A stretch of 16,675 nt of DNA from an uncultured Lachnospiraceae bacterium (lineage in GTDB: Bacteria; Bacillota; Clostridia; Lachnospirales; Lachnospiraceae), in contig CACYEU010000139.1 in assembly GCA_902773445.1 (NCBI GenBank), positions 1 to 16,675 on the forward strand, written 5' to 3'. Position numbers and translations under genes: made by a program. Below, piece after piece: positions 5,578 through 14,900 of this stretch (the first letter of the stretch is position 1; the number at the start of each line of letters is the position of its first letter). The notes below the pieces were generated by a model. It was given only the letters and a program-made list of their open reading frames with translations. It was not told where the DNA came from and did no database searches.

Positions 5578-7005
5578 TTGGGAGGCTTTTTTGGAATTAC
5601 ATCGAAACATGATTGTATGAGAGACGTCTATTTCGGCGTCGACTATCACTCACATCTCGGGACCAGAAGAGGAGGCATGGCTGCCTACGATCCTGAGATC
5701 GGACTTCAGAGGAAAATCCACAGTATCGAAAGTTCACCGTTCCGTACGAAATTCGCGCGGATCTTTGATGAAATGCAAGGTATCGCGGCGATCGGCTGTA
5801 TCAGCAACACAGTGCCGTCGCCGCTATTAATGCGCTCAAAGCTCGGAACCTATGCGATCTGTATTATCGGAAGGATCAACAATGCGGAGGAACTGATCGA
5901 CCGTTATCTCAGCGAAACGGACGGTCATTTTGACGCGATGACAGGCGGCAGAGTCAATGTGACTGAGCTGGTTGCGGCACTGATCAATCAGAAAGAAGAT
6001 TTCACCGAGGGAATCAAATGCGCGCAGGAGGCAATCGAAGGAACAGCTTCGATTCTGATCCTCAAGGATGACGGAACACTGATCGCGGCGCGCGACCGCT
6101 TCGGACGGCTGCCGGTTCTGATCGGAAAACGGGACGACGGATTTGCTGTCACATTTGAGTCGTTTGCGTATCAAAAGCTCGGATTTGAGGATTATCAGGA
6201 ACTGATCCCCGGAGAGATCGTCCACCTGACACCCGAAGAGGTGACAGTCCTGTACAAGCCGGAGTGTCCGAAGAAGCGGATCTGCGCATTCCTGTGGGCC
6301 TATTTCGGCTATCCGACATCCAATTACGAGGGCGTTAATGTCGAGGTCATGCGTTACAGAAACGGAGCGCTTCTCGCGAAGAGAGACGGAGACCGCGGGC
6401 TTACCGAAGGCATTGACTATGTCGGCGGCGTTCCGGACTCCGGTACACCTCACGCGATCGGCTACGCCAATGAGAGCAGGATCCCGTTCGCGCGGGCATT
6501 TATCAAATATACACCGACCTGGTCCAGAAGCTTCATTCCCTCTGATCAGCAGGACCGCGACCGGATCGCGAAGATGAAGCAGATCCCGGTCAATGAGATC
6601 ATCAAGGGCAACGATCTGCTGTTCATCGATGATTCGATCGTCCGCGGCACACAGTTGAGAGAGACTGTCGAGTTCCTGTACGGCAACGGCGCGAAGGATG
6701 TCCATGTTCGCTCAGCCTGCCCGCCGATCATGTACAGCTGCAAATATCTCGATTTCACAAGGATCACCAGTGACAATGAACTGATTGCCAGACGGATGAT
6801 CCTCGAACTTGAGGGCGAAGCAGGACTCGAGCATATCGATGAGTACAGCGACGGCACGACAGAACGCGGAAAGCAGCTGAGAAAAGCAATTTGTGAGAAA
6901 TTCAAGTTTGCGTCTCTCGGGTTTCAGTCACTGCAGGGAGTCGTCGAGGCAATCGGTCTCGACCAATGCGAGCTCTGCACCTACTGTTGGAACGGAAAGG
7001 AGTAA
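5578..7005 (+). CDS. purF: PurF-like amidophosphoribosyltransferase lacking the glutaminase cysteine
   Basis: The 475-residue protein has the PurF layout: an N-terminal Ntn-glutaminase-like domain (about 1-225) and a C-terminal phosphoribosyltransferase domain with the PRPP loop LLFIDDSIVRGTQ (347-359) and GVPDSG (284-289). Its operon position implies 5-phosphoribosylamine synthesis. The N-terminus reads MGGFFGIT, so the catalytic Cys1 of CGIFGI-type proteins is glycine. By eye, the glutamine-site RYST segment is replaced (CISNT, 74-78) and the oxyanion HNGN segment reads IIGRI (96-100). Glutamine hydrolysis therefore looks lost, and ammonia or a partner would have to supply nitrogen. Cysteines C236, C388, C467 and C470 match the positions of the Bacillus-type [4Fe-4S] ligands. 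The TTG start at 5578 is fixed by AGGAGG (5567-5572) and an in-frame stop at 5557. It could instead be a paralogue with another role. Confidence 0.85.
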   Translation: MGGFFGITSKHDCMRDVYFGVDYHSHLGTRRGGMAAYDPEIGLQRKIHSIESSPFRTKFARIFDEMQGIAAIGCISNTVPSPLLMRSKLGTYAICIIGRINNAEELIDRYLSETDGHFDAMTGGRVNVTELVAALINQKEDFTEGIKCAQEAIEGTASILILKDDGTLIAARDRFGRLPVLIGKRDDGFAVTFESFAYQKLGFEDYQELIPGEIVHLTPEEVTVLYKPECPKKRICAFLWAYFGYPTSNYEGVNVEVMRYRNGALLAKRDGDRGLTEGIDYVGGVPDSGTPHAIGYANESRIPFARAFIKYTPTWSRSFIPSDQQDRDRIAKMKQIPVNEIIKGNDLLFIDDSIVRGTQLRETVEFLYGNGAKDVHVRSACPPIMYSCKYLDFTRITSDNELIARRMILELEGEAGLEHIDEYSDGTTERGKQLRKAICEKFKFASLGFQSLQGVVEAIGLDQCELCTYCWNGKE

Positions 7006-7008
7006 ACC

Positions 7009-8079
7009 GTGCATTCAGATTCACGATCAGACGCTTACGCGGCAGCAGGCGTTGACATTACGGCGGGTTACAGAGCCGTCGATCTGATGAAAGAGCATAT
7101 TGCGCGGACCGTGACTCCGGGTGTCTGTTCCGACATCGGCGGGTTCGGAGGTCTGTTTGAACTCGATCTGACAGGGATCAGCAAACCTGTTCTGGTCAGC
7201 GGGACCGACGGGGTCGGAACCAAGCTGAAGCTCGCATTTGCCTTAAAGAAATATGACACGGTCGGCATCGACTGTGTCGCGATGTGTGTGAATGATATCG
7301 TTTGTGTCGGCGCAAGACCGCTGTTCTTCCTCGACTATATTGCCTGCGGGAAAAACACCCCCGAAATGATCGCTGAGATCGTCAGCGGCGTGGCTGAAGG
7401 CTGCGTGCAGGCCGGATGTGCGCTGATCGGCGGCGAGACTGCCGAGATGCCCGGCTTTTATCCCGAGGATGAGTTCGATCTTGCCGGCTACAGTACCGGC
7501 GTTGTCGACAGGGACCGGATCATCCGGAAAGAACAGATGGCAGCAGGCGATGTCATGATCGCGCTGCCTTCGTCAGGCGTTCATTCAAACGGATTTTCAT
7601 TGGTCAGGAAAATATTTGATATCGAGTCGGACGCGGTCAAAGAACCGTGTGATCTGCCGGACGGCCGTTCAGTCATTGAAGCGCTGCTCGAGCCGACAAA
7701 AATCTATGTCAGACCGGTTTTGGCGCTGGCTGAGAAAGTCAATATCAAGGGTATTTCCCATATCACCGGCGGCGGATTCTATGAAAATATCCCGCGAAGC
7801 ATCCCGGACGGCCTCTGCGCCAGAATCAGTAAAAATGATGTGCGCGTGCTGCCGATCTTCAGAATGATCCAAAGTGAAGGCGGAATTTCAGAGCACGATA
7901 TGTTCAATACATTTAACATGGGTGTCGGTATGAGCATCGTTGTCGGAAAAGATGATGCCGAAACGGCGTTGAGCATTCTCAGGGAGCAGGGCGAAGACGC
8001 CTATGTGCTCGGAGAGATCATTCCCGACGCAGCTTATAAAGACGGCCGTTCAGATACAAAGAAGATCGAATTATGGTAG
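7009..8079 (+). CDS. purM: Phosphoribosylformylglycinamidine cyclo-ligase (AIR synthetase)
   Basis: PurM closes the imidazole ring of FGAM with ATP to form AIR. It has 356 residues, about the family norm. Motifs are DAYAAAGVDI (8-17), GTDGVGTK (65-72), MCVNDI (92-97) and GGETAEMPGFY (141-151), with SSGVHSNGFSLVRK after them. The GTG start at 7009 is preceded by AAAGGAG (6996-7002), which overlaps the purF stop codon; three bases separate the two genes. The last seven bases overlap purN, so the genes are probably translationally coupled. Confidence 0.96.
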   Translation: MHSDSRSDAYAAAGVDITAGYRAVDLMKEHIARTVTPGVCSDIGGFGGLFELDLTGISKPVLVSGTDGVGTKLKLAFALKKYDTVGIDCVAMCVNDIVCVGARPLFFLDYIACGKNTPEMIAEIVSGVAEGCVQAGCALIGGETAEMPGFYPEDEFDLAGYSTGVVDRDRIIRKEQMAAGDVMIALPSSGVHSNGFSLVRKIFDIESDAVKEPCDLPDGRSVIEALLEPTKIYVRPVLALAEKVNIKGISHITGGGFYENIPRSIPDGLCARISKNDVRVLPIFRMIQSEGGISEHDMFNTFNMGVGMSIVVGKDDAETALSILREQGEDAYVLGEIIPDAAYKDGRSDTKKIELW

Positions 8080-8696
8080 ACAGGAATCAAAAAGTCAATA
8101 TCGCGGTGCTTGTCTCCGGAGGAGGCACGAATCTGCAGGCGATCCTCGATGCCTGCGGATCAGGGATCATCACGTCCGGAGAAGTCCGCGTAGTGATTTC
8201 AAACAAGGCCGGAGCCTACGGGCTTGAGCGCGCGAAGAAGGCCGGAATACCGGCTTTCTGCATTACAAGAAAGGAAGCCGGAAGCCAGGAGGCTTTCGAG
8301 GAACAGGTCATCGAAAAACTCGAAGAGCATGAGATCGGACTGATCGTGCTGGCCGGTTTCTTAAGCATCCTGAGCGAGGAGTTCACTTCGCGTTATGACC
8401 ATAGGATCGTCAATATCCATCCGTCGCTGATTCCGTCTTTCTGCGGGTCGGGTTACTACGGACTCAAAGTTCACGAAGCCGCGCTCGCAAAAGGCGTCAA
8501 GGTGACCGGCGCGACCGTGCACTATGTCAACGAGATCCCCGACGGCGGTGAGATCATTATGCAGAAAGCAGTCGAAGTGAAGGAGGGCGATACGCCCGAA
8601 GTATTGCAGCGCAGAGTCATGGAGCAGGCTGAGTGGGTCATTTTCCCGAAGACGATCGAGGCGGTCTGCGCAAAGATATTAAGAGAAAAGGAATAA
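8073..8696 (+). CDS. purN: Phosphoribosylglycinamide formyltransferase (10-formyl-THF dependent)
   Basis: PurN transfers a formyl group from 10-formyltetrahydrofolate to GAR. The protein has 207 residues, normal for the family. SGGGTNLQAI (15-24) begins the Rossmann-like domain. The catalytic Asn-His-Asp set is visible as N114 and H116 in NIHPSLIPSF and D157 in EIPDGGEII. The ATG overlaps the end of purM by seven bases and only a weak ribosome site is present, pointing to coupled translation. A folate-dependent GAR step fits the folate-dependent AICAR step encoded two genes downstream; the formate/ATP enzyme PurT is not seen here. Confidence 0.95.
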   Translation: MVDRNQKVNIAVLVSGGGTNLQAILDACGSGIITSGEVRVVISNKAGAYGLERAKKAGIPAFCITRKEAGSQEAFEEQVIEKLEEHEIGLIVLAGFLSILSEEFTSRYDHRIVNIHPSLIPSFCGSGYYGLKVHEAALAKGVKVTGATVHYVNEIPDGGEIIMQKAVEVKEGDTPEVLQRRVMEQAEWVIFPKTIEAVCAKILREKE

Positions 8697-8702
8697 AGGA
8701 CT

Positions 8703-9419
8703 ATGGACATTTACAGGATCAATGACATTGGCGAACTGATCAGGGACAATTCGTATGTGGGCCGGGGCATCGTCGCGGGAAAGACTGAAGACGGAAAGAA
8801 AGCAGCCGCGGCTTATTTTATTATGGGACGGAGCGCGAACAGCCGGAACAGAGTCTTCACATTGAGAGACGGGGAACTGTTCACAGAGCCGTTTGATACG
8901 GATAAAGTCGAAGACCCGAGTCTGATCATCTATGCGGCCGTCAGGTCGATCGACGGAAAACTGATCGTCACGAACGGCGATCAGACCGATACGATCTACG
9001 ACGGTATCAAAGACGGATTCTGCATGAAACACGCGCTGAAGAGTCGTGAATTTGAGCCCGACGCGCCGAACTTCACGCCCCGGATCAGCTGCGTGCTCGA
9101 TTTTAACGACGGATTTTCCTATGATATGAGCATCTTAAAGAGCGCGGACGCCGAGGGTACAGCCTGCAACCGATATCTGTTCTCTTACGAACCGATCGAC
9201 GGGCTCGGACATTTTATCCACACCTATGTATGCGACGGTGATCCGATCCCGACATTCCAGGGAGAACCCGAGAGAGTCAGGATCCCGTCGGACATCGATG
9301 AATTCACCGAAACGCTCTGGAACGCGCTCGATGCGGACAATAAGATCTCGCTCTATGTGCGCTACATCGACCTTGCGACAGGCAAAACGGACGACAGACT
9401 GATCAACAAGAACCAGTGA
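8703..9419 (+). CDS. purO: IMP cyclohydrolase, PurO type
   Basis: The 238-residue protein is expected to close FAICAR to IMP, the last step of de novo purine synthesis. It has no similarity to the cyclohydrolase half of PurH. It carries the PurO-like signatures YVGRGIVAGKT (18-28), MGRSANSRNR (41-50), VTNGDQTDTI (89-98) and FTPRISC (124-130), which line up with the archaeal PurO pattern of GR, SRS..NR, NG..TDTI and TPRI. It is somewhat longer than archaeal PurO (about 200). The ATG at 8703 has AAAGGA (8695-8700) overlapping the purN stop. The next gene supplies the missing AICAR transformylase, which supports the assignment. Confidence 0.87.
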   Translation: MDIYRINDIGELIRDNSYVGRGIVAGKTEDGKKAAAAYFIMGRSANSRNRVFTLRDGELFTEPFDTDKVEDPSLIIYAAVRSIDGKLIVTNGDQTDTIYDGIKDGFCMKHALKSREFEPDAPNFTPRISCVLDFNDGFSYDMSILKSADAEGTACNRYLFSYEPIDGLGHFIHTYVCDGDPIPTFQGEPERVRIPSDIDEFTETLWNALDADNKISLYVRYIDLATGKTDDRLINKNQ

Positions 9420-9431
9420 AAGGACAGCCAA

Positions 9432-10616
9432 GTGAAAGAATTTGAACTGAAATACGGATGCAACCCCAACCAGAAACCGGCAAAGATCTTTATGCACGAC
9501 GGAAGCGATCTTCCGATTCAGATCCTGAACGGACGTCCCGGCTATATCAATTTCCTTGACGCATTCAATTCGTGGCAGCTTGTCAGGGAACTGAAAGCCG
9601 CGCTCGGCCTTCCGGCAGCCACATCATTCAAACATGTCAGCCCGACATCGGCGGCCGTCGGTATTCCGCTGAACGACAAGCTTAAAAAAGCTGTATTTGA
9701 GGATGATATCGAAGGACTTGACGATTCACCGCTCGCATGCGCATACGCGAGAGCCAGAGGAACCGACCGGATGTGCTCGTTCGGAGACTGGGTCGCTCTG
9801 TCGGAACCGTGCGATGTGACGACCGCGAAAATGATCAAACGCGAAGTGTCGGACGGCATCATCGCGCCGGACTATGAGCCGGAGGCGCTCGAGATCCTGA
9901 AGCAAAAGAGAAAAGGCGGCTACAATATCGTTCAGATCGATCCGGACTATGTGCCGGACCCGGTCGAGCACAAACAGGTGTTCGGCATCACATTTGAGCA
10001 GGGCAGGAATAATTTCGAGATCAACCGGGAGCTGCTTGCAGACATTGTGACCGCGAACCGGGACATGCCCGACTCAGCCGTGAGAGATCTGATCGTATCA
10101 CTGATCACGTTGAAGTATACGCAGTCCAATTCGGTCTGCTATGCCGTTGACGGTCAGGCGATCGGCGTCGGTGCCGGTCAGCAGTCGAGAATCCACTGCA
10201 CAAGACTGGCCGGGACCAAGGCGGATACCTGGTTTCTGCGCCAGTGTGACAAGGTCCTTGACCTGAAGTTCAAAGCGGGACTCGGCCGGCCGGTCAGAGA
10301 CAATGTGATCGACGCCTACATCAATCAAAACGAAGAAGATGTCTGTGCCGATGAGAATTGGGAGAAGTATTTCACCGAGAGACCTGAGCCGTTTACGGCT
10401 GAAGAGCAGCGGGCATATCTCGATACGATCACCGATGTCGCGCTGGGTTCGGACGCGTTCTTCCCGTTCGGCGATAATATTGAGCGCGCACACAAAAGCG
10501 GTGTCAAATATGTCGCCCAGCCGGGAGGTTCGGTCAGAGACGATCAGGTCATCGAGACCTGCGACCGGTACGGCATGGTTATGGCATTTACAAAGATGAG
10601 ACTGTTCCATCATTGA
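9432..10616 (+). CDS. Stand-alone AICAR transformylase (PurH C-terminal domain, ATIC-like)
   Basis: This 394-residue enzyme should formylate AICAR with 10-formyl-THF to give FAICAR. It corresponds to the transformylase half of PurH and has no cyclohydrolase domain. From KYGCNPNQ (7-14) to the terminal MRLFHH it follows the C-terminal part of animal ATIC closely, including ILNGRPGYIN (31-40), the catalytic lysine and histidine in SFKHVSP (K67, H68), YTQSNSVCYA and GQQSRIHCTRLAG. R390 near the end matches an AICAR-binding arginine of ATIC. Two differences stand out: K7 where ATIC has the phosphate-binding arginine of RYG, and FFPFGDN where PFRD is usual. The start is GTG at 9432, 12 bases after purO, with AGGA at 9421-9424. 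Confidence 0.92.
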   Translation: MKEFELKYGCNPNQKPAKIFMHDGSDLPIQILNGRPGYINFLDAFNSWQLVRELKAALGLPAATSFKHVSPTSAAVGIPLNDKLKKAVFEDDIEGLDDSPLACAYARARGTDRMCSFGDWVALSEPCDVTTAKMIKREVSDGIIAPDYEPEALEILKQKRKGGYNIVQIDPDYVPDPVEHKQVFGITFEQGRNNFEINRELLADIVTANRDMPDSAVRDLIVSLITLKYTQSNSVCYAVDGQAIGVGAGQQSRIHCTRLAGTKADTWFLRQCDKVLDLKFKAGLGRPVRDNVIDAYINQNEEDVCADENWEKYFTERPEPFTAEEQRAYLDTITDVALGSDAFFPFGDNIERAHKSGVKYVAQPGGSVRDDQVIETCDRYGMVMAFTKMRLFHH

Positions 10617-10629
10617 TCAGGGAGGGATT

Positions 10630-11901
10630 ATGAGAATACTGGTAGTTGGCGGAGGCGGCCGTGAGCACGCCATCATCAAGAAACTTAAAGAGAACAAAAG
10701 TATCGAAAAAATTTACGCACTGCCCGGAAACGGCGGTATGGCCAAAGAAGCCGAATGTGTGCCGGTCGGAGCGACCGATCTTGAGGGAATCAGGGCGTTT
10801 GCAGTTGATCACAAGATCGACTATGCAGTTGTCGCTCCCGACGATCCGCTGGTCCTCGGCTGTGTCGATCTGCTGGAAGCAGAGGGAATCCCGTGTTTCG
10901 GACCTCGCTCAGAGGCTGCGATCATCGAGGGCAGCAAAGTATTCTCGAAAGACCTGATGAAGAAATATGGTATCCCGACCGCGGCATATGAGGTATTTGA
11001 CGATGCGGATAAGGCGCTTGAGTATCTTGAGACGGCGCCGATGCCGATCGTCGTCAAAGCCGACGGACTTGCGCTCGGGAAAGGCGTGCTGATCGCGCAG
11101 GATCTCGATGAGGCAAAAGCGGCCGTTATTTCGATCATGCGCGATAAGCAGTTCGGCAAGAGCGGTGATCAGATCGTGATCGAAGAATTCCTGACCGGAC
11201 CCGAAGTGTCGGTGCTCTCATTTACCGACGGGAAGACGGTCGTTCCGATGATCTCGTCGATGGATCACAAGAGAGCCGGCGACGGAGACACCGGCCTCAA
11301 CACCGGCGGCATGGGAACCGTCGCGCCGAATCCGTATTATACTGACGCAGTCGCGAAACAGTGCATGGATGAGATCTTCATGCCGACGATCGAGGCCATG
11401 AACAAAGAAGGCAGAACATTTAAAGGGTGTCTGTATTTCGGCCTGATGATCACCGAAAAAGGGCCGCGCGTCATTGAATATAACTGCCGGTTCGGTGATC
11501 CGGAAGCGCAGGTCGTGCTCCCGCTGCTTAAAACGGATCTGCTGACCGTCATGCAGGCAGTGACCGACGGAAAACTCTCTGAGATCGATGTCGAGTTTGC
11601 CGACCGGTACGCATGCTGTGTGATCCTTGCATCGGACGGTTATCCGGTCTCCTACGAAAAAGGCTTTGAACTCGATATCCCCGCAGAAATCGAGGACGAT
11701 GTCTTTGTGGCCGGCGCTAAGATCGAGAACGGCAAGCTTCTGACGAACGGCGGGCGCGTACTCGGCGTGACAGCCGTAGCCGACACGCTTGCTGAGGCGA
11801 TCGGCGCTGCTTATGAGAAAGCTGACAGGATCTCGTTTGACAATAAATACTACAGAACAGATATCGGCGCACGCGCGCTGAAAGCAGGAGAAGCGAACTG
11901 A
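10630..11901 (+). CDS. purD: Phosphoribosylamine-glycine ligase (GAR synthetase)
   Basis: PurD joins phosphoribosylamine and glycine with ATP to give GAR. It has 423 residues and the ATP-grasp fold. Motifs are GGGGREHA (7-14), KADGLALGKGV (143-153) in the ATP site, NTGGMG (224-229) and EYNCRFGDPE (283-292) with metal ligands. The region usually spelt VGPE-PL reads VAPDDPL (68-74). GGAGGG (10621-10626) sits just ahead of the ATG at 10630, 13 bases after the previous stop. The TGA stop shares one base with the purL ATG, so these two are probably translationally coupled. Confidence 0.96.
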   Translation: MRILVVGGGGREHAIIKKLKENKSIEKIYALPGNGGMAKEAECVPVGATDLEGIRAFAVDHKIDYAVVAPDDPLVLGCVDLLEAEGIPCFGPRSEAAIIEGSKVFSKDLMKKYGIPTAAYEVFDDADKALEYLETAPMPIVVKADGLALGKGVLIAQDLDEAKAAVISIMRDKQFGKSGDQIVIEEFLTGPEVSVLSFTDGKTVVPMISSMDHKRAGDGDTGLNTGGMGTVAPNPYYTDAVAKQCMDEIFMPTIEAMNKEGRTFKGCLYFGLMITEKGPRVIEYNCRFGDPEAQVVLPLLKTDLLTVMQAVTDGKLSEIDVEFADRYACCVILASDGYPVSYEKGFELDIPAEIEDDVFVAGAKIENGKLLTNGGRVLGVTAVADTLAEAIGAAYEKADRISFDNKYYRTDIGARALKAGEAN

Positions 11902-14900
11902 TGGTCTACCGCGTTTTTGTTGAAAAGAAAAGAGAACTCGCCAACGAGGCAGCCGCGCTCAGGGAAGATTGTGTATCCCTGCTCGGCATCAAAGGTCTGA
12001 AGGATGTCAGGATCCTGAACCGCTATGACGTTGAGAACATCACCGAAGAGCTGTTCGATCGGGCTGTTCAAAATGTCTTCTCCGAACCGCAGACCGATCT
12101 GGTCAGTTTCGATCCCGATCTCGACGGCGACTGTGTGTTCGCGGTCGAATACCTGCCGGGCCAGTTTGACCAGAGAGCCGATTCCGCCGCGCAGTGCATC
12201 CAGCTGATCGCGCAGATCGAGAAACCGCCGGTCCGTTCGGCAAAAGTCTATGTTCTGTACGGACAGCTGACCGATGATCAGATCAGCGAGATCAAAAACT
12301 ATGTCGTCAACCCGGTCGAGGCGCGGATCGCAAGTCTCGGGAAGCCGGAGACACTGGCCGAGCAGTATGAGATGCCTGATCATGTCGCGGTTCTCGACGG
12401 CTTCAATGAACTGAGCCGTGCGGAGCTTGAGGCATTTATCGGCGACTACGGTCTGGCGATGGATCTGAACGATATCCTGTTCTGTCAGGAATACTTCCGG
12501 AGTGAGGGACGCGATCCGTCCATTACCGAGATCCGCGTGATCGATACCTACTGGTCGGATCACTGCCGGCATACGACATTTCTCACGACGATCGACTCGG
12601 TATCATTTGAAGATCCCGAGATCGAAAAGACTTATCAGGATTATCTCGATGTCAGAAAAGAGCTAGGGCGGACCAAGCCGGTCTGTCTGATGGACGTTGC
12701 AACCGTCGCAGTCAAATATCTGAAGGCGAAGGGCATGATGCCGCATCTCGATGAGTCTGAGGAGATCAATGCCTGTACAGTCAAGATCAATGTCAATGTC
12801 GACGGCGAAGAGGAGCCGTGGCTGCTGCTCTTTAAGAATGAAACGCACAATCATCCGACTGAGATCGAACCGTTCGGCGGCGCCGCGACCTGTATCGGCG
12901 GCGCGATCAGAGACCCGCTTTCAGGGCGGTCATATGTCTACGGCGCGATGAGGATCACCGGAGCGGCCGATCCTCTCAAGGATGTCAGGGAGACGCTCCC
13001 CGGAAAGCTTCCGCAGAGAAAGATCGTTGTGACTGCGGCCGAAGGCTATTCTTCATACGGCAATCAGATCGGTCTGGCGACCGGCATTGTCGATGAACTC
13101 TATCACCCGGGCTATGAGGCGAAACGCATGGAGATCGGCGCTGTCATCGCGGCGGCTCCGGCCTGCAATGTCAAACGCGAGCGCCCCGAAGAGGGCGATA
13201 TCGTGATCCTTCTGGGCGGCAGTACCGGCCGCGACGGAATCGGCGGCGCAACCGGTTCCTCGAAAGCGCATGACAGCAAGTCAGTCGAGACCTGCGGTGC
13301 CGAAGTGCAGAAGGGAAACGCTCCGGAGGAACGCAAACTGCAGCGCCTGTTCAGAAATCCGAAGGCCAGCTGTATGATCAAGCGATGCAACGATTTCGGA
13401 GCCGGCGGCGTGTCGGTTGCGATCGGCGAACTCGCTGACGGACTTGTGATCGACCTCAACGCGGTCCCGAAAAAATACGAAGGCCTCGACGGCACTGAAC
13501 TGGCGATCAGCGAATCACAGGAGCGGATGGCTGTCGTTGTCGAAAAACAGGATGTCGATGAATTCCTCGCGCTGGCTGACAGCGAGAATCTGCAGGCGTG
13601 TCCGGTCGCGGTCGTCTCGAAAGAGCCGCGGCTTGTCATGCACTGGAACGGACAGACGATCGTCGATATCAGCCGTGACTTCATGAATTCAAACGGCGCT
13701 GAAAAGCATATCGATATCTGTGTCGGAAAAGGCGGACAGTGTAGCTCTGATACATCGGTAAATGCTGATCCGGGGACCCGGTTCGGCAAGACATTTGATG
13801 AGGCACTGACCAATCTCGCCGGCGATTTGAATATATGTTCCAAGCGAGGCTTAAGCGAGCGCTTCGACTCGACGATCGGCGCCGGCGCGGTCTTGATGCC
13901 GTTCGGCGGAAAGTATCAGCTGACACCGGTCCAGGCGATGGCCACTAAGATCGCGGTGGAGCATGGTCATACTGATGACTGTTCGCTGATGAGCTGGGGC
14001 TACAACCCGTATCTGACTGAACAGTCTCCGTATCGCGGCGCCTATCTTGCAGTCATCGAATCGGTCTGCAAACTAATTGCGAGCGGCGCTGAATTTAAGG
14101 ATGTCTATCTGACGTTTCAGGAGTATTTCGAAAAGCTCGGCACGGACAGCCGCAAGTGGGGGAAACCTCTGGCGGCGCTTCTCGGCGCATTCAAAGCTCA
14201 GAAAGAACTCGGGATCGGCGCGATCGGCGGCAAAGATTCGATGAGCGGATCATTTGAAGAGATCCATGTTCCGCCGACACTCGTGTCATTTGCTGTCACA
14301 ACCGCAAAGACCGGAGATGTCGTTTCACCGGAGTTTAAAGAAGCCGGCCACAATGTCTGGCTGCTGTCACCCGACGCGGACGAGAACGGACTTCCGAAGG
14401 CGGAATCATTAAAGGCACTGTTCACAGTTGTTCACGATCTGACCTCTTCGGGCAAGGCATTGGCTGTCTACACTCCCGGATTCGGCGGTATCGCAGAGGC
14501 AGTGATCAAAATGTCACTCGGAAACGGATTCGGTTTTGAGTTTTCCGATGAATTCACACTCGATGAACTGTTCGGTTACTGCTACGGCAGTTTTGTGATT
14601 GAGACTGAAGAAGATCCGTCAGCTGTCAGCGGCGCCAATGCACGCCTGATCGGGCAGACGAGCGCGGAACCGGTCTATATTTACGGCGGACAAACAGTTC
14701 CTGCCGAAACGGTGACCGGCGCTTACGAGAACAAACTCGAGCCTGTCTTCAGCTGCAATATCGATCAGGGCCAGGCGGAGACTGAAACGATCACATACAC
14801 CGGCAAACCCGCCGTCGAATTGCCGGCATTCGCTGTCAGATCAGCCAAGCCGCAGTTCCTGATCCCGGCGTTCCCGGGCACAAACTGTGAAGTCGATACG

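Noticed and set aside
5560..5640. Frameshift or misplaced start as an explanation for the missing PurF cysteine.
   Set aside because: An in-frame stop at 5557, a well-placed AGGAGG and a continuous family-like MGGFFG N-terminus leave no room for an alternative start, and other pocket residues are also changed.
11850..12572. Long antisense open frame under purL, and others under metY, purF, guaB and the AICAR transformylase.
   Set aside because: They are shadows of well-supported + strand enzymes, caused by codon bias; no ribosome sites or recognisable domains.
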